Notes: generated from the sequence alone by a model not told the origin. DNA of 64,000 nt from Hyposmocoma kahamanoa (GCF_003589595.1 NW_020653716.1:842754-906753); one strand, 5' to 3'. Counted from the first letter of the stretch, positions 1-12,900 are shown. Program-made: numbers and translations.

Positions 1-97
1 TTCGATAAAGACAATGAAGCAATTCATGGTTTTAAATAATAAGATTATGAACATGATAATAAAATGTATTAACTTTCGTCAACTTAAATGAATACGA

Positions 98-823
98 CTA
101 AAAGGTCAGCGCCCGTCCTGGACGATCGAATAATTTCTTTATCATATACACTTGAACCATACCCACAATCAACATGAAGCTTATTTGAAATCCAGACCAC
201 ATATCCACAATGAAAGTGTCTTCTATAGCTAAGTAACTATCGCGAGTCTTACTAACTGCATACAAGTCCAGTAAATGGCGTGCTTTTACAACGTTTTTCA
301 GTATACGTGTCATGCAATTTGTTATATTAGTGACTTCAATGAAATACGGCTTTCCATCATTGTCGACTCCTTCCCATTCGAGAACCTCATGTTCCGGTTG
401 TTCGTGACCTTGTTGATCCACAACGCTAACTTCGATGCCTTCGTGAGTTTCTTCCTTGTTCTCAAATAGCACATATACAAACACTAATTTCGAGTTCATC
501 AAACTGAATGTATTATCCAAACAGAAAACGTATTCACCGTCTACTTCCAAATCAAAAATTACTTGATTTCGAGTTTTCTTATAATCCTCAAGAAGTTTAT
601 TCTCGTGAGGGTCTAAAATTTCGAATGAAATGTCCCAGTCGCCGTGTTGGCCGTCGACTACTTCGTATTGAACTTCCAACATTTGACCAGCTTTCCCTTC
701 CTCGTAGAAACACGTCCTGGAGCCCGCTTCCACTCTAAGATTCATATCGTTCTCGTTATATATCTCTGTAACACAGCATTTCCATATTGCAGACACGAGA
801 ATGTAAAATACTATTCGATACAT
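98..823 (-). CDS. p24/TMED family cargo receptor (probably gamma class)
   Basis: A single-exon gene encoding a 241-residue type I membrane protein of the emp24/gp25L/p24 family, which cycles between ER and Golgi in COPI/COPII vesicles. I start at 823 because this Met begins a hydrophobic signal peptide (residues 1 to about 19). The frame is open further upstream to 961, but those 46 codons look unlike protein. A GOLD domain follows with the expected cysteine pair at C38 and C101, then a coiled-coil-like stretch, one membrane segment near residues 205-225 and a short cytosolic tail that begins with IKKLF. The length is slightly above the usual 200-230 residues. The tail resembles gamma-class members (TMED1/5-like) from memory, but the class is not certain. 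The gene lies opposite to, and apparently inside an intron of, the hemomucin-like gene. Confidence 0.88.
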   Translation of the reverse strand: MYRIVFYILVSAIWKCCVTEIYNENDMNLRVEAGSRTCFYEEGKAGQMLEVQYEVVDGQHGDWDISFEILDPHENKLLEDYKKTRNQVIFDLEVDGEYVFCLDNTFSLMNSKLVFVYVLFENKEETHEGIEVSVVDQQGHEQPEHEVLEWEGVDNDGKPYFIEVTNITNCMTRILKNVVKARHLLDLYAVSKTRDSYLAIEDTFIVDMWSGFQISFMLIVGMVQVYMIKKLFDRPGRALTF

Positions 824-1483
824 TTCTAAAACTTGGTTAAACTGATACGCTATAATGCGGCAATTAGACTGAACGTGTGATCTGTAACGACTTTGTTTCT
901 TTGCACAAGTGTGGGCCTTTCTCAAGAAATGAATTTTAAGTGTTATATAACTATATAACATTTTTAAACGACGATTAAATGTTTTGTACTTCTACTATTA
1001 ACAGCGTCCGTTCTATATGGCGAATTTTATTTAATATGGTGGCACCTTACATGGCTACTTTTATTAGCTATTGGGTGTTTGGATACTTGGAAAAATATTA
1101 TTATTAGCTGTATTTGTCGAAAAGGCAAACAAGACAAATACTTTGTGACACATGCTATCTACAAATGATGATTATTTGCCAAATATATCAAATACGCAAA
1201 TGCAAATAGCCATGTGAAGTGCCACTATTATAAGCGACCCTATTTCCTCCGTCCAGTGATTCATATTTTTCTAATGCCACCCAACGAAAATGTAACTCCT
1301 TTTCAACGTTTGTTTTTGGTGAAGGTATTATATTATAGTCGCATTGAATATAATAGACATTGATTGCAAAGCCACAACACGTATGTAGATACAAAAAAAT
1401 TGATAACACAGTCAAACAAAAGGAAATAAAATAGCATTGCGCGGTAGAATTCTTAACTTGACCTAGACCTTATGTTTTTACAG

Positions 1484-2865
1484 GTACCCCAGATAACTTA
1501 AGAGTGTTGCCCGACGGTTCCGGTTTGATAGTGTCTCTGTTCACGGTATTCGACGAGAAGAACCCGTTGATCACCAAGTCGTTAGCCGAAACTCCAGTAA
1601 TTAGGAAGCTCATCGCGCGGGTCTACAGGCTCCTCGAAATCCCATTCGAATTCCTCAATGCACAGTTCCCTCAACCTGTTTTTGAACAACTAGTTTATGA
1701 CGTAAGTATAATATTTTTATACTTGTGTGGCTTATTTTGTTGGACATTCCCACTAATAATTACCTGGTCTCAAACTGGAAAATTCCCTGTTGTGTATGTA
1801 TATATTCCCTTTGTATATTCCTGCACCATAGTAATGAAATTTACCTCAGAGGCACTACCCAAAACATGCAACCAAGAACCTGACTTGGTCTTACTAAACT
1901 CTTCTCGTCTAGAGTTTACAGTGCATGATTATTGAGGTCATCGGTTGTTTGAAGCACTACGTCTATGATCCTTGCATACCTTTCTAGTTGTCCCCATTCG
2001 TACTAATCAAGTAGACATCGATTTACTGACAACGTATAAAAATTTACAGATCGGCAACTTCAAGAGTGTATCATCATTAACTCCAGGAATGTCAGGAATC
2101 CTACAAATTGATTGGAACGGAAACATTGTCGCTTCATACTACAATAATGATGGAACATTGCATGCGATCAGTGATGTCATCGTTTTTAATGACAAGCTCT
2201 TTACTGGGGCACCACATGGTCAAGACTTTATAGGTGCAGTGCCTGCTCCACCGCTTTTGAAAAAGGCCTTCTCTTCTGTTAAAACTACACCTCCGCCTAA
2301 AACTGCAGAAACTGTGACAAAAGAAGTACCAAAGCCCAAAAACGAAAAACCTAAACCTGTGGAAAAACCTACAACAGATACACCTAAAGTGGAACAGAAA
2401 AAAGAAGCACCGAAACCGAAAGTAGAGGAAAAGAAAGAAGCGCCTAAACTTGTCAAACCTGTTGAAACTATTAAAATGAAACCAATTGAAAAACCATCAG
2501 AACCTAAACCTTCAACACGGGTACCGACAGCAACACCGAAACCTACAGAACCGAAACCGACAATTGCGCCAGAAACGGTTACCACTAAAACACCAGAAAA
2601 ACCTAAACCAACACCAAAAGTTGAGCCTAAGAGTACTCCTACACCTAAAGCTGAAACAAGGAAAGAGGCCACACCTGCAAAACCCAAACCAGCTGGAGAA
2701 AATAATCCTAGTGAAACCATAAACTTAGCAAAAAAGAAAGTAGAAGAAAAACGCGAAATACCTATTAAAGAAGAAATCTCATCAGACACAATCAAACCAA
2801 ACAAAGAAACGTTAAAAGTTATAAAGAAAGACGGTCCCACAGAGATACCTAACCCAAATCTGTAA
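1484..2865 (+). CDS. Hemomucin / APMAP-like protein, 3' exons (partial)
   Basis: Two 3' exons are visible, 1484-1701 and 2050-2865, each after a CAG acceptor and joined in phase 0; the first ends at a GTAAGT donor. Earlier exons lie left of the window. The first exon starts with TPDNLRVLPDGSG, typical of the strictosidine-synthase-like beta-propeller of hemomucin and adipocyte plasma membrane-associated protein. The second closes the propeller (ending near GAPHGQDFIG). It then runs into a tail of about 200 residues built of Pro, Lys, Thr and Glu with loose PKPTE-like repeats and no hydrophobic segment. Such Thr/Pro-rich tails are the mucin part of insect hemomucin and are likely O-glycosylated. 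A candidate AATAAA lies at 3231-3236. The family is secure; membrane topology and substrate cannot be judged from this fragment. Confidence 0.85.
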
Positions 2866-4856
2866 AATATATTGTAGTTTCTTGGTTGTGGTGTACTAGT
2901 GAAAGGGTTGTGGGTTGTATTCAATGATGTGCATGTACATGGAACAAAGTTTTAAGGACATCTCACATTTTTGTTTAGATCATTTATTTGCTAAGTTCGA
3001 AGAAATCATAATATGATTTATTATCAGTCAAATATTTCCTTCGTAATTGATGTCATTCCAACTTACATTCCGAATACTACTATAACTGTGTATTACACTT
3101 CAAGCTTAATCAATATCATATTTACAAATACACGCATGTACTATTCTTGTAGTTTATAAATATTATTAGAAAAGCATTTAAAAACTTATTTGGTGATTTA
3201 TAAGAAATTACTGTAATTAGCATTTACTAAAATAAAAAATCATATAGATAATATTTGAGCTACAAGCAAATTTTATAACTTTTTTTACAGATAAAGTGAG
3301 TAGGAAGAGATTATTGAAATTAGTTCACAATTTGTACAATTTTATTCAACTTTATCTTGACATGTAATTTATACAATACTAATAATTGTACAGTTGTATT
3401 TTTAAAGTAATGGACAAAAAATTGCAGTCATTTCAAACTGACACTAACCGGTAACTATCAAGGCGCAGCGGAGTAGGGCTGTTTCAGCGAACTGCAATTT
3501 TACCATCTACTGCGCAACTAACTATGTATGCAACAGATGTTTAAAATGAAATTGTAAGAAGTAAAACGCTGCGCGGCAGTCAGCCCGCACGTGTTAGGAT
3601 GACGCCACACTGGTGTCACGCTACGCTGGGTATTAAGCGTGTGCCTTACTGTGACATCACCATAATCGAACATTTATTATTTGACTAACAAGTCGTATCG
3701 TAACAAGTCGTATCGTCGTGTTCTAGCCGCGGAAAAGTCGATTAGTCTATAGTGAGACAAAACTTATTCCGGTGGCACTATTGTACAATCTCAAGAACCA
3801 CTGTTAGTCCATTTAGATCTTATTGGACGCAGAAAATGTGGTAATTTGGTACTTTCTTAGTCTTACAAAATGATCTAGCATAAGTCACGCCTTGTACAAG
3901 AAATCGGAGATTTCATGACACTCGAATGGGTGAAGCGCTATCCAGCATTTATATTTTTTAAATGTTTCTTATAAAAAATTAACTAGGTTTTATGCGATCA
4001 AAGCAAACGTACCTATCGCATGTCACTATTAAACTTACATTCTGTCGTACATTGTAACAACTTTAAAATTTATATATCCCAGAATTACGCGAAAATAATT
4101 TGATTATTCTCCTTGTAATTTACTTAAAATATCTTTTTTCTCGAGAAAAGGGAAATAAATTCATAATTTTAAAAATAGTTACCAAGCAACATTCAGTGCA
4201 ATAAGTAGGTACCTATAGTTCCACAATTTATATGTCTATTCATTTATTTAAGTATGTTTAGTAAATTATGTTCTCGATTTTATTAAAAAAAAATGTGTTT
4301 AGAAGTTATGATTTATTTAATGAAATTAGTTATAAGAAATCTTGATCAAAATTTGAACTTTATCCTGTTCATAACAGACTGGCTGTATGCATTTTGTTGT
4401 TATTATATCTTTTTTTACACTGCGCTGGCAGTAAAGCGATGGTTATATCTGTATGCAATAAATATGATTTTTATTAAACCGAGTTGTTTTGGTTATTTTG
4501 TTGGGACATTCAGACATACCTTCATTTCATAGGTAAGAACAATATACTGGAATGATCTTATTGCACCGCTCCGGTAAAACACATACTTAACTGCCAAAAA
4601 TTGTGATCCCAAACCTTTTTTTAAAATGCAATTTATACGGTTAAACAAAGACGCATTATGCATTCCTTTGATTCCTTCATTTTTTATAGAGGGCGTAATA
4701 CGTATTGAAATAGTATAATATTTAAGAGCTTAGCAAATGTGCTATAAATACAAAACTTTTAATTCATTTTCTGTAAATTTTACAAATGTAAGTCACTGTT
4801 TCACCGGAGTAGGTGCGTTATATGTATACTTATAATTACTGTTGAAATCGTCACAA
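2866..4856. other. Spacer without recognised gene
   Basis: This stretch holds the 3' UTR of the hemomucin-like gene and then AT-rich DNA. A GC-richer patch at about 3440-3740 has a short direct repeat (AACAAGTCGTATCGT, twice near 3690-3720). No supported ORF or identifiable element was found. Confidence 0.5.
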
Positions 4857-5046
4857 TTATAACGCACACACTCAACATAGCCCCCCCGCACTAGGGAAAT
4901 CCTGTCGCGGGTACCATGGACACATAGATCACTACAAATTACACCCCAACTCACGAGAGAAATAAATGTAGGTCATACAAATATTTCCCCCGACCCAGGA
5001 AATCGAACCTGGGATCTCTGTGTCTCTCTACAATCCGGCATGGTAA
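4857..5046 (-). repeat. tRNA-derived SINE, family 1, 5' part damaged
   Basis: A minus-strand copy of the SINE also present at 6810-7024 and 30016-30231. It keeps the degraded B-box region and the body with the conserved end (GCACACACTCAACATAG on the plus strand). The 5' head stops early, where the sequence changes into a stretch (TAACTCCACTTATG) that is also the arm of the small inverted repeat at 19428-19550. Confidence 0.7.
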
Positions 5047-5728
5047 CTCCACTTATGCTATTCTTCCATGAGAGTGCGATATGTGACTATACGTTTAAGC
5101 ACTCTTTCGTAAACTCTTTTTTTATGTGATACCAGGCTCCTGAGAATAATGCGTAAGAATTCGAATAGTCTTTGTAAATAGACATTTATACAAATTTTAC
5201 GTTTTTGGTTTCCATGCCTGATTTTCAAAAGGAAAGGAAAGGGGTTACCTTTTTGTATAAATTTCAAAATGCAGGCTACGGATCTACCCATCGGCATCGT
5301 CAACCGCTGGGTATACTATTTTTAATAGGTATAAGTTTAGGGTTGGTATGAGAGTGGCGGGGGTCTAACTATAGTGGCTTTATACCGAAGGTGTTAATTT
5401 CGCAGTCAAGTTTATTCTGGATAAGGGCGTCCAATAAAACAAAGAATTTTGTTAAAAAATGTTTATATTTTCATTTACTTACTAACAAAATAATGATCAA
5501 GTAAGATACATCACTTTAAGGGCAAACTTTTACTTATTTAGGCAGGCACGACATGTTGAGCACATAGTCACTATTAGAAAGGAAATTGGAACGTCAAGTA
5601 AATACATGCATATAACTATACTTTTCTATTAAAAAGCATGTTTGTTTACTAGAAATAGTTTCACAATGCTTTATTCAATATTGAACTGTATTTTACGAAA
5701 GCCAAAACTTACAATTGATACTGCAAAG

Positions 5729-6529
5729 TAGAGGTGGGTGATAAATAACGTCACGATGACAAAATCACGATGATCCGCCGTCAAACAGTAGCACCGTGAC
5801 TCGTTCCGAAGGAACGACGTTCCAAAGTCACATAGGTGTTCCTCCGTTCCAGTAGCTATCCCCGTCACTCGCATCACGACATACTTATTTGATACAATGC
5901 GCGATCTCCGTTCTGTGGTGACTGAGCGCGCCACTCGTAGTTCTCTTCAAATCGGGCCATTTCGGCGATGGGAGTGAATGAGATATTTCTTAATAATGAC
6001 TTTCTTTGCTCACTCACAAGGGTCGTAGGTGCTTATTACTACTAGAAAGGGCGGATGAAAAAAATCTGCAGCGGTTACTATACTATAAACTTATTTATGA
6101 ACAAAGTAAAATATTTTTGTATATTTGTTTTATTATAGGGAAGAGTTGGTATTTTAAATTTATGTATAATCTACTTTATGTATTTTAATAGATATATAAT
6201 TACATAACACTTTATTGCTATTTTTAACAACCCAAAGATTTATTAAATATTAAATAAGTAACAAACAAAATTACATTAAATACAAAATCAACTTTTTGAA
6301 TGGAATCGAAACTTATTCTTATTACAAAAGGAGTAAAAACTTAAATCATTCTATAAAAAACGGCTATAAGTATTAGAAAGAAGCCGTTGGCTAAAACCGT
6401 ATATCGTGATGTAAGTTATAGGCGTGACAAGGTCACGGAAGTAACAGTCGTGACAAAATCACTGTGATTTTTTTTGGAACCGGAACGACAGTCACGGCGA
6501 TAGAAATGTAACGCTATTCCCCATGTCTA
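5729..6529. mobile_element. hAT-type non-autonomous element
   Basis: An 801-bp element flanked by a perfect 8-bp duplication CTGCAAAG (5721-5728 and 6530-6537). Imperfect terminal inverted repeats begin TAGAGGTGGGTGAT on the left and TAGACATGGGGAAT on the right. An 8-bp duplication is the hallmark of hAT insertion. The interior carries many short GTCACG/CGTGAC motifs in both orientations and no transposase. Confidence 0.75.
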
Positions 6530-6531
6530 CT

Positions 6532-7408
6532 GCAAAGTGGGGACCGTCAGGATGGCTGATGACGTCTGGCACTGAGTGTAAATTTAAGAATTTCTACCTA
6601 TTTGCTACCTTTTCTAAATAATTGCTACCTTTGATATATTCTGATAAATTTAATAAATAATTGATCAGCCATTCTGATATTAGGATGGCTGGTCGCCACT
6701 TTGTTCAGCATGAAGAGAGCAGATTTTCCAGAACTATGTATTACCAATAATTGCTACCTATTTGCTACTTTCACGAACTAAAGGTGTACGCTTTTTATCT
6801 ACATAAACTGCCTCTGTGGCCGAACGGTTACCATGCCGGACTGCCACGCGGAGGTCCCAGGTTCGATTCCCGGGTCGGGAGAAATATTTGTATGGACTAC
6901 ATTATTTCTCTCGCGAGTTTGGGTGTAATTTGTGGTTGTCTATGCGTGTGTCCATGGCACCCGCGACACAAGGTTTCCCTAGTGCGGGACTATGTTGAGT
7001 GTGTGCGTTATTATATATATAATATTTTACATTAGTTAAAAAAATCCGATTGAAAAAGTGCAAAGTGCCTAATAAAATTAAAAAACAAATGTTTTTAGTG
7101 CTTTATTGCCATAATATAACGGGCAGGGTTCAATTATTACTTCTAGGCGAACTAGTCTAGTGTGGTTGCTGATGTATAAAACCGAGAGGGTAGGTAACCG
7201 GAAAATCTGCTTCCCTCATTCTGAACAAAGTGGCGACTAAACATTCTGATGTCAGAATGGCTGGTCAATTATTATTTTTTAAATTTCTCAGTATAATATA
7301 CATCAAAAGTAGCAATTATTTAGGAAAGGTAGCAAATCTTGAATATACGCTCAGTGCCAGACGCCACAGGCGACCAGCCATCCGTGACGGTCACCGCAAA
7401 GTGTATTT
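6532..7408. mobile_element. Long-TIR (foldback/Mutator-like) element, copy 1
   Basis: Two arms of over 200 bp are inverted copies: about 6541-6790 and about 7170-7400. Shared words include GGATGGCTG, TTTGCTACC and the run around GCAGATTTTCC. The outer flanks show GCAAAGTGG (left) and GCAAAGTGT (right), consistent with an 8-9-bp duplication. Long arms with a 9-10-bp duplication fit Foldback or Mutator-like elements. The same family recurs at 53376-54598. A family-1 SINE sits in the loop. No transposase is visible. Confidence 0.65.
6810..7024 (+). repeat. tRNA-derived SINE, family 1
   Basis: The head contains a pol III A box (TGGCCGAACGG) and a perfect B box (GGTTCGATTCC at about 6860-6870). 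A roughly 130-bp body follows and ends in GTGTGCGTTATTAT and an AT tail. It is inserted in the loop of the long-TIR element at 6532-7408. Comparison with the empty loop of the 53376 copy shows where it entered. Confidence 0.82.
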
Positions 7409-9260
7409 TAACACGCAAGTCGTAAGAAAAATAACGCTCAATACAATTATTATAAACAAGCTTTATCTTACAAAAATAATTTTTAAATAAATATTGGTGG
7501 CAACTCATTGTGTACACTTCAAAACCAACAAAACTATGTTTCTCTATTTTGGTGGACGCGCACTTACCCGTGGCGTAAAAGGCAGCTTTGAAACAGCATA
7601 ATATATTTCTTTTTATTTATGTCGATTTTCGAATACTTTCTACCATCCAACTATACATTAGAAAATGAGAATTATGAAAAATGCAGTGCTGACAGATGCA
7701 CCGCCACACTCTTATTATTAAGGCTTGTCACATCACTGGTCCGTGTCCACCTTTAATGACAGGACAGCACGCACAATGCGCACACGCATAATTTTAAAAG
7801 ATCCGATCAAACTAAATATTAAAGTGTGTACAATGTAGCGCCACGGCCAACTAGTTAATTACTGTGTACGAGCAAATACTAGTATTTTGGTTTCTACTAA
7901 GCTTTATTGCATTATAAATTCAATTCACAATTTCGTACTATTTATATAGCCTAGTGTCTACAATAATTTGTAAGGTTTCTCTCGAACATATTTTCATTTC
8001 CGTTCACAATGTATATTCGACATTAGCCTACCATGCCATGCAGTACTCTTTGGCGTAGCTGGAAGGCAAAAGAGAAAAAGGTTATGTTGTCTTTAAAAAG
8101 GTATTACTATCTTACACTGAGCATCGTATAATAATCACACGAACTTTGCATTAACAATTCCATGTATTAAGGGTGTGTTTCTCTAATACTTAATGCATTA
8201 TATGTATGTACTGAACGCTGATAAAAACTAAAGAAGCCAAATAACCTTTGGCATATCTATTATTAGACCATTAGCCTAAATCGTTACACATTTGTGGAAC
8301 AGGTTCCTGGTTTATATTTATTTAAACTTGCTTGTTATTTGTATGTAACTGCTTAAGTGGTTCCAACTGAAAACCAGCATTACATCAGGCGAGCTGTGAC
8401 ATATCGACTGTGAACTCGCAACCAGTGCTATCTCAATTTTGATAACTTTACACGATGAAGAAAAAAACTGTTTGCGTCATTTATATGGCATCTGGTTTAT
8501 TAAATAAAAATACGTGGTGAATGTGTAATAAAAATACGTGAACCGATTTTTAGGATTCTTTTTTTTGTTGAAAAGAGGGTACCCTAGGAGTTTGAAGAAA
8601 ATATTCCACATCTAAGGATGTAAAACGAGGGGATGTATGATTTTTGAGGTCGGTTTTTTAGTACTCAATACTGAGATTATTTTCTGTATCTAATAAATAA
8701 TAAAATTTAAAAAATCATTATGACTAAATTTCGATTAATTGATTCGTCGCGTCGTGACAGTGGGTCAGGCTAGGCGGAAAACTGGTAAAATCATTTTTTT
8801 CGACAGGTTTATCATCGAGAATAAATGTAAGCAAGCGCGAGCAGTTTTTCACCTACCAGAATTGATAGAGGGTATTTAAGGACAAAGCAGCATACCACAC
8901 TAAACTGCTTAGTGTATCATCGTGTGAAGCTAGTCCGCGCCTTAGTCCCACGGTGCAATGTGGCTCAAGGTTTTTTAGATATCTGTAATGCCGTGACAGC
9001 ACTACATGACATGACGTGTGGAACTGGCTTTAGGCATGGTTGTGATGATATATTAAGAGAACTTATTTGCACTTTGCTCGGTGAGTCGTTCGTCAACTCC
9101 GCTGTTATTAATTGTCAAGTCATAACAAACAGTTCATTACACGAATGTCAATTTAATTTCTTTTGTCGTCGATTGACAATTTTTTTATCTAGTGGAGCAA
9201 CAAGTTACAAAAATTTACCATCAACAGATCAAAGCCATCCCTTTCTTCTCCGCGCATCTA
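7409..9260. other. Spacer, mostly unrecognised
   Basis: AT-rich DNA between repeats with no supported coding region. One short ORF at 8912-9277 has no recognisable family and runs into the next repeat. The only identifiable repeat is the inverted copy at 8540-8685. Confidence 0.4.
8540..8685 (-). repeat. Dispersed repeat ending in poly-A-CCGACCTCA
   Basis: An inverted, shortened copy of the repeat seen on the plus strand at 21710-21960 and 39087-39370. It shares GAGGTCGGTTTTTT, the GGGTACC word and the ATTCCAC segment. The family is common in Lepidoptera as far as I recall. Its class is not evident from these copies. Confidence 0.55.
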
Positions 9261-9837
9261 TACAGGGTTATTTGTGACGTAAACAACTTTTGTTCCGTGA
9301 CTTTTAATAATTGATCTGATTTTACTTTCACACAAAAATAAGAATATTTAAATTGAGCACCTAAAACCATGCTTTCCCAGCAGGAGGTGAAGAGTCCTAG
9401 GGGAGAGAGAAAGGAGGAAGAGAGGTAGGAGCCTCGGAAGCAATTGGGAGGCGTTGATACTGTCCAGGGGGTGATAGCGCATTTGAAAAAAAAACCTCAT
9501 CTATATAGACTACACTACAGACGTATTTCTTTTCCTAGTGATTTTTTGTGTTAAAAAATACGTATTTTAAATTTTTTTTTTGGTGTTGGGGGGCGTTGAA
9601 ATATGTTTATCTTGCCTAAGTGGGCGCTAAGCCAAAAAGTACGAGAACCTATGCTTTAAACATCTTGCATAATTGAACTTCCTACCTTACTACCAAATAC
9701 AGACCTAAAAAGTGTCAGATAACATGTACAACAAAAACTGAAAAAGTAAAAAGACATGGAACAAAAGTTGTTGTTTATGATGTTAGTAATATATTATAGT
9801 CCTGTGAGGTTGTTAGTATTTTGCAAATAACCCTGTA
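9261..9837. mobile_element. TIR element with TACAGGGTTATTTG ends
   Basis: The left end TACAGGGTTATTTG is mirrored by the right end CAAATAACCCTGTA. The segment with AACAACTTTTGTTCC near 9295 also recurs inverted near 9770. The right half is matched by the partial copy at 14801-14985. TA could be the target duplication. No transposase is present. Confidence 0.55.
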
Positions 9838-9950
9838 AAAGACACGGTTTAGCTTGAACGGTCATACTATAACCAACACCACCTTAGCAGCTTCAATACA
9901 TATCTATAACACAGTTAACATTTAATAATTGTCTAAGTACCTATAGTTAA

Positions 9951-12900
9951 CTATATGAAAACTTGTTCGGCGGCGAGCGCCTCCGCGAACGGCTTCACCA
10001 CGCCGCGCGTTGCGAAGTAGAAGATGAGGCCGAAGGTTATCGAGATGGGTAAGGCTGGTAGTGCTTTCTTCAGAATAGCTAGTAGGAGAAGGGTTAGGCA
10101 CAATCCCTGTGGAAAAAAAAACGAGAATGTAATCACAAATGGAGAAATTGAAAATTAAACACATCTAATAGCGGTTAGTTTACACTTTTAAGTAACTATT
10201 AAGTTTATTAAATGACGAAGTAATTACCTAAGTGTTACTTATTTTTTTATGATGCCAAGTGAGGGGACGAACAAGTCGTGCGCCTGGTGGTACGCGACAC
10301 GCCTGTCCATAGCACTTAAGTGCCACTCAGAGCTTTAAATCACAAAGGTCTAAGGGGCACTGCTATTGCGCCCGTCATCTGAGACTTAAGTTGACAAGTC
10401 CCATGTGCCTGTAATTTCACCAGCATTCTTACCCTTCAAACCCGAAACGCAGTAATGATCTCTTACTGCTTGGCGGCAAAAATAGGTAACGGGCAAATTC
10501 TTTCACAACGAGCTCTACAAACTTAATTTATTCGAGTAAACAATGACTTAACAGCTGTGAAGTAATCATCGATTTAGTGGATAATGTACGTACATTAGAA
10601 TCAACCCTACTTTTTGACGAAGTAGCCGACCCTCCTGCGCATTCCTTGTTAGGTGTGGCTTTATTAAATAGTATTTTTGTTGTATGAGTGCACTCACAAC
10701 TTCACTAAAATACGTGTAAACTTTAGACTATTTAAAATTAAGTCAAGAGACAAGTTAATTAATTACTTTCCCATTTAATAGGCGTAAAAATTGTGCTTCT
10801 GCAGAATGCAATTGGTATAACAAATAATTTATTTTGTTTACTTCCGCATTTATGATATGATATATAATTATGGCGTGTGTTGCCGTCGCTATTTCCGATT
10901 TCCATAGCACAAGTACTTTAGTTACTTAATTTGGGATCAGAGCTACGTATGATAAGATGTTGTGTAAAATTTATTATTTGTTAAGAGTCAATACTACCTC
11001 AGCTCGAATTCTAATTTTTCTCGTACTAATACGGTTCATTTTGCTTGGGTCGAGCGGCTGGGACTCTGGCTTTATTTCAGACTTAATTTTTTACAAACGA
11101 AATCACAGCCATTTGAAAAATGTTTATCGCATACTACGTGTTCTATTTAGTTCAGTTGATTAAAAAAAAAAATCATTGGTATATGTAAAGTACCCATTGA
11201 ACACAGCGGTTTTCTTTTAAAATTATTTCAAGACAAGATTGTGTTTTTTTTATATAGTGAACATTTTTAGGAATCGTGTTTTCACACGCGCCGTACCCGC
11301 ACCGTATACTAATCGTGTATATCATTGACTTACAATTATATGGACGTCGGGTCCGCGCTAAAAAGTGTCCGCACTTGTAAGGCGCTAAAATCGTATACAG
11401 AGCGCGACACTCCGCTTTAGTCTTCATTTGTTCTACTGACAGCGCGATACTGCGATGACATTACAATTTAAATTTCGAATAGATTGACTTGGGACATTTT
11501 TTTCGTGGTTTTTGTATTAGACCCGTCGTCCATTTATTTGTAAGTCAATGATTTTACTATATATTTTTTCCAAAGTGATTGTTCAACAATTTCACTGTAT
11601 ACGGAATCAACCAAAACCCTTTGAGGTTGTATCGACTCTTATTATTTTTATATTTATATTATAATATTAATTAATTTCTTGCAGAATGTTTAGTTTCATT
11701 TATTAGCGAATGTTTTCTACATTGCGAAAAAAAGTTTGCCTTTATTTATTTATTAAGTTTATAGTTAAACAATTCGTTTTTAATAATAGAAAAGACAATT
11801 TTGACGACCTCAGTGGCCAAACGGTTTACACTGTGGGCGCTGAATTTGATTCCCGGTAGGACCAATTTTCAAAATGGACTTTTCTAAATTGGTTTTCGCC
11901 TGGATGTGCTGGGTAGTACCCTGGAGTGTATTCCGTAGCTCTGGCACTCATAGTAAAGGGAATTCCCTAGTAGGGTAATTGGAGTAATAATTGTCTAGCA
12001 CATTTTTAATATTTAGACAATATTTTTTTCATTACGTATTCGCGTCAAATTTGACCTTGGTGGTCTAACGGTTTACATTGTGGGCGCTAGATGCGGAGTT
12101 CCGGGTTCGATTCCCGTTAGGACCAATTTGGGAAATTAACTTTTCTAAATTGGTTCTAGTCTGGACATGTCCCAGAAATTCGTCCACAGTGTGGTCGGCG
12201 TCTGACGCCTCACTGCGCTTAAGTAACGCGCATCGACGCCCGTTTCCATATTTGCATAACACAAATTTGTACCTTAACAATGGGAAAATAGAGATGCATA
12301 TAATATAGGCGAAAACCATGACGCTTCGACTCTGCGCCAGTGTGAGTTAAGCCGTAAAGGAAGCTTATTATAATATTGAAATATAATGTTTTATTGGCAG
12401 CTTTGTGACTATTCATTCACTCAGTTCGTACTATAACATTAAAGTAATATTGAATATATGATTAAATTCGGAAAACAGTTTCATTACCTAAATATTTTCT
12501 AGTTAAATAAAAATACGCGATGTTTATTTCGTAAAATTATGATATGACCTTGGCGACACTAATAGTTGACACTAGACTATGGTTCCGAATTCACAACGTG
12601 ATAATCAAGACTCAGCTTGTTTTATTTATTTTTCTTCATGAAAATGCGGAACAATAATTGAAAACAACGTAATTTTAATAGACTTCATTATTATATACTT
12701 TTCTTTTTTTGGCAGTTAAAATTCTCTGAATGTAAATATTATTAAGTACTTTAACATTATACTACGATAGGACGATTGGGAACATCAAAAAAGAAAGAGA
12801 TGGCATTATACAGTTCATAGAGCGTTATTTCTTTCCTATTTTTAGTAAGAAATAGACAATATTGGGAAATCATTCGTTCTTTCAGTCACTTTAGCAATAA

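Noticed and set aside
2220..2924. 234-codon antisense ORF rich in Gly, Ser, Val and Phe
   Set aside because: Antisense shadow of the Pro/Lys/Thr repeat tail of the hemomucin-like gene.
8912..9277. 121-codon ORF on the plus strand
   Set aside because: No recognisable domain, AT-rich surroundings and overlap with the end of a TIR element; not supported as a gene.
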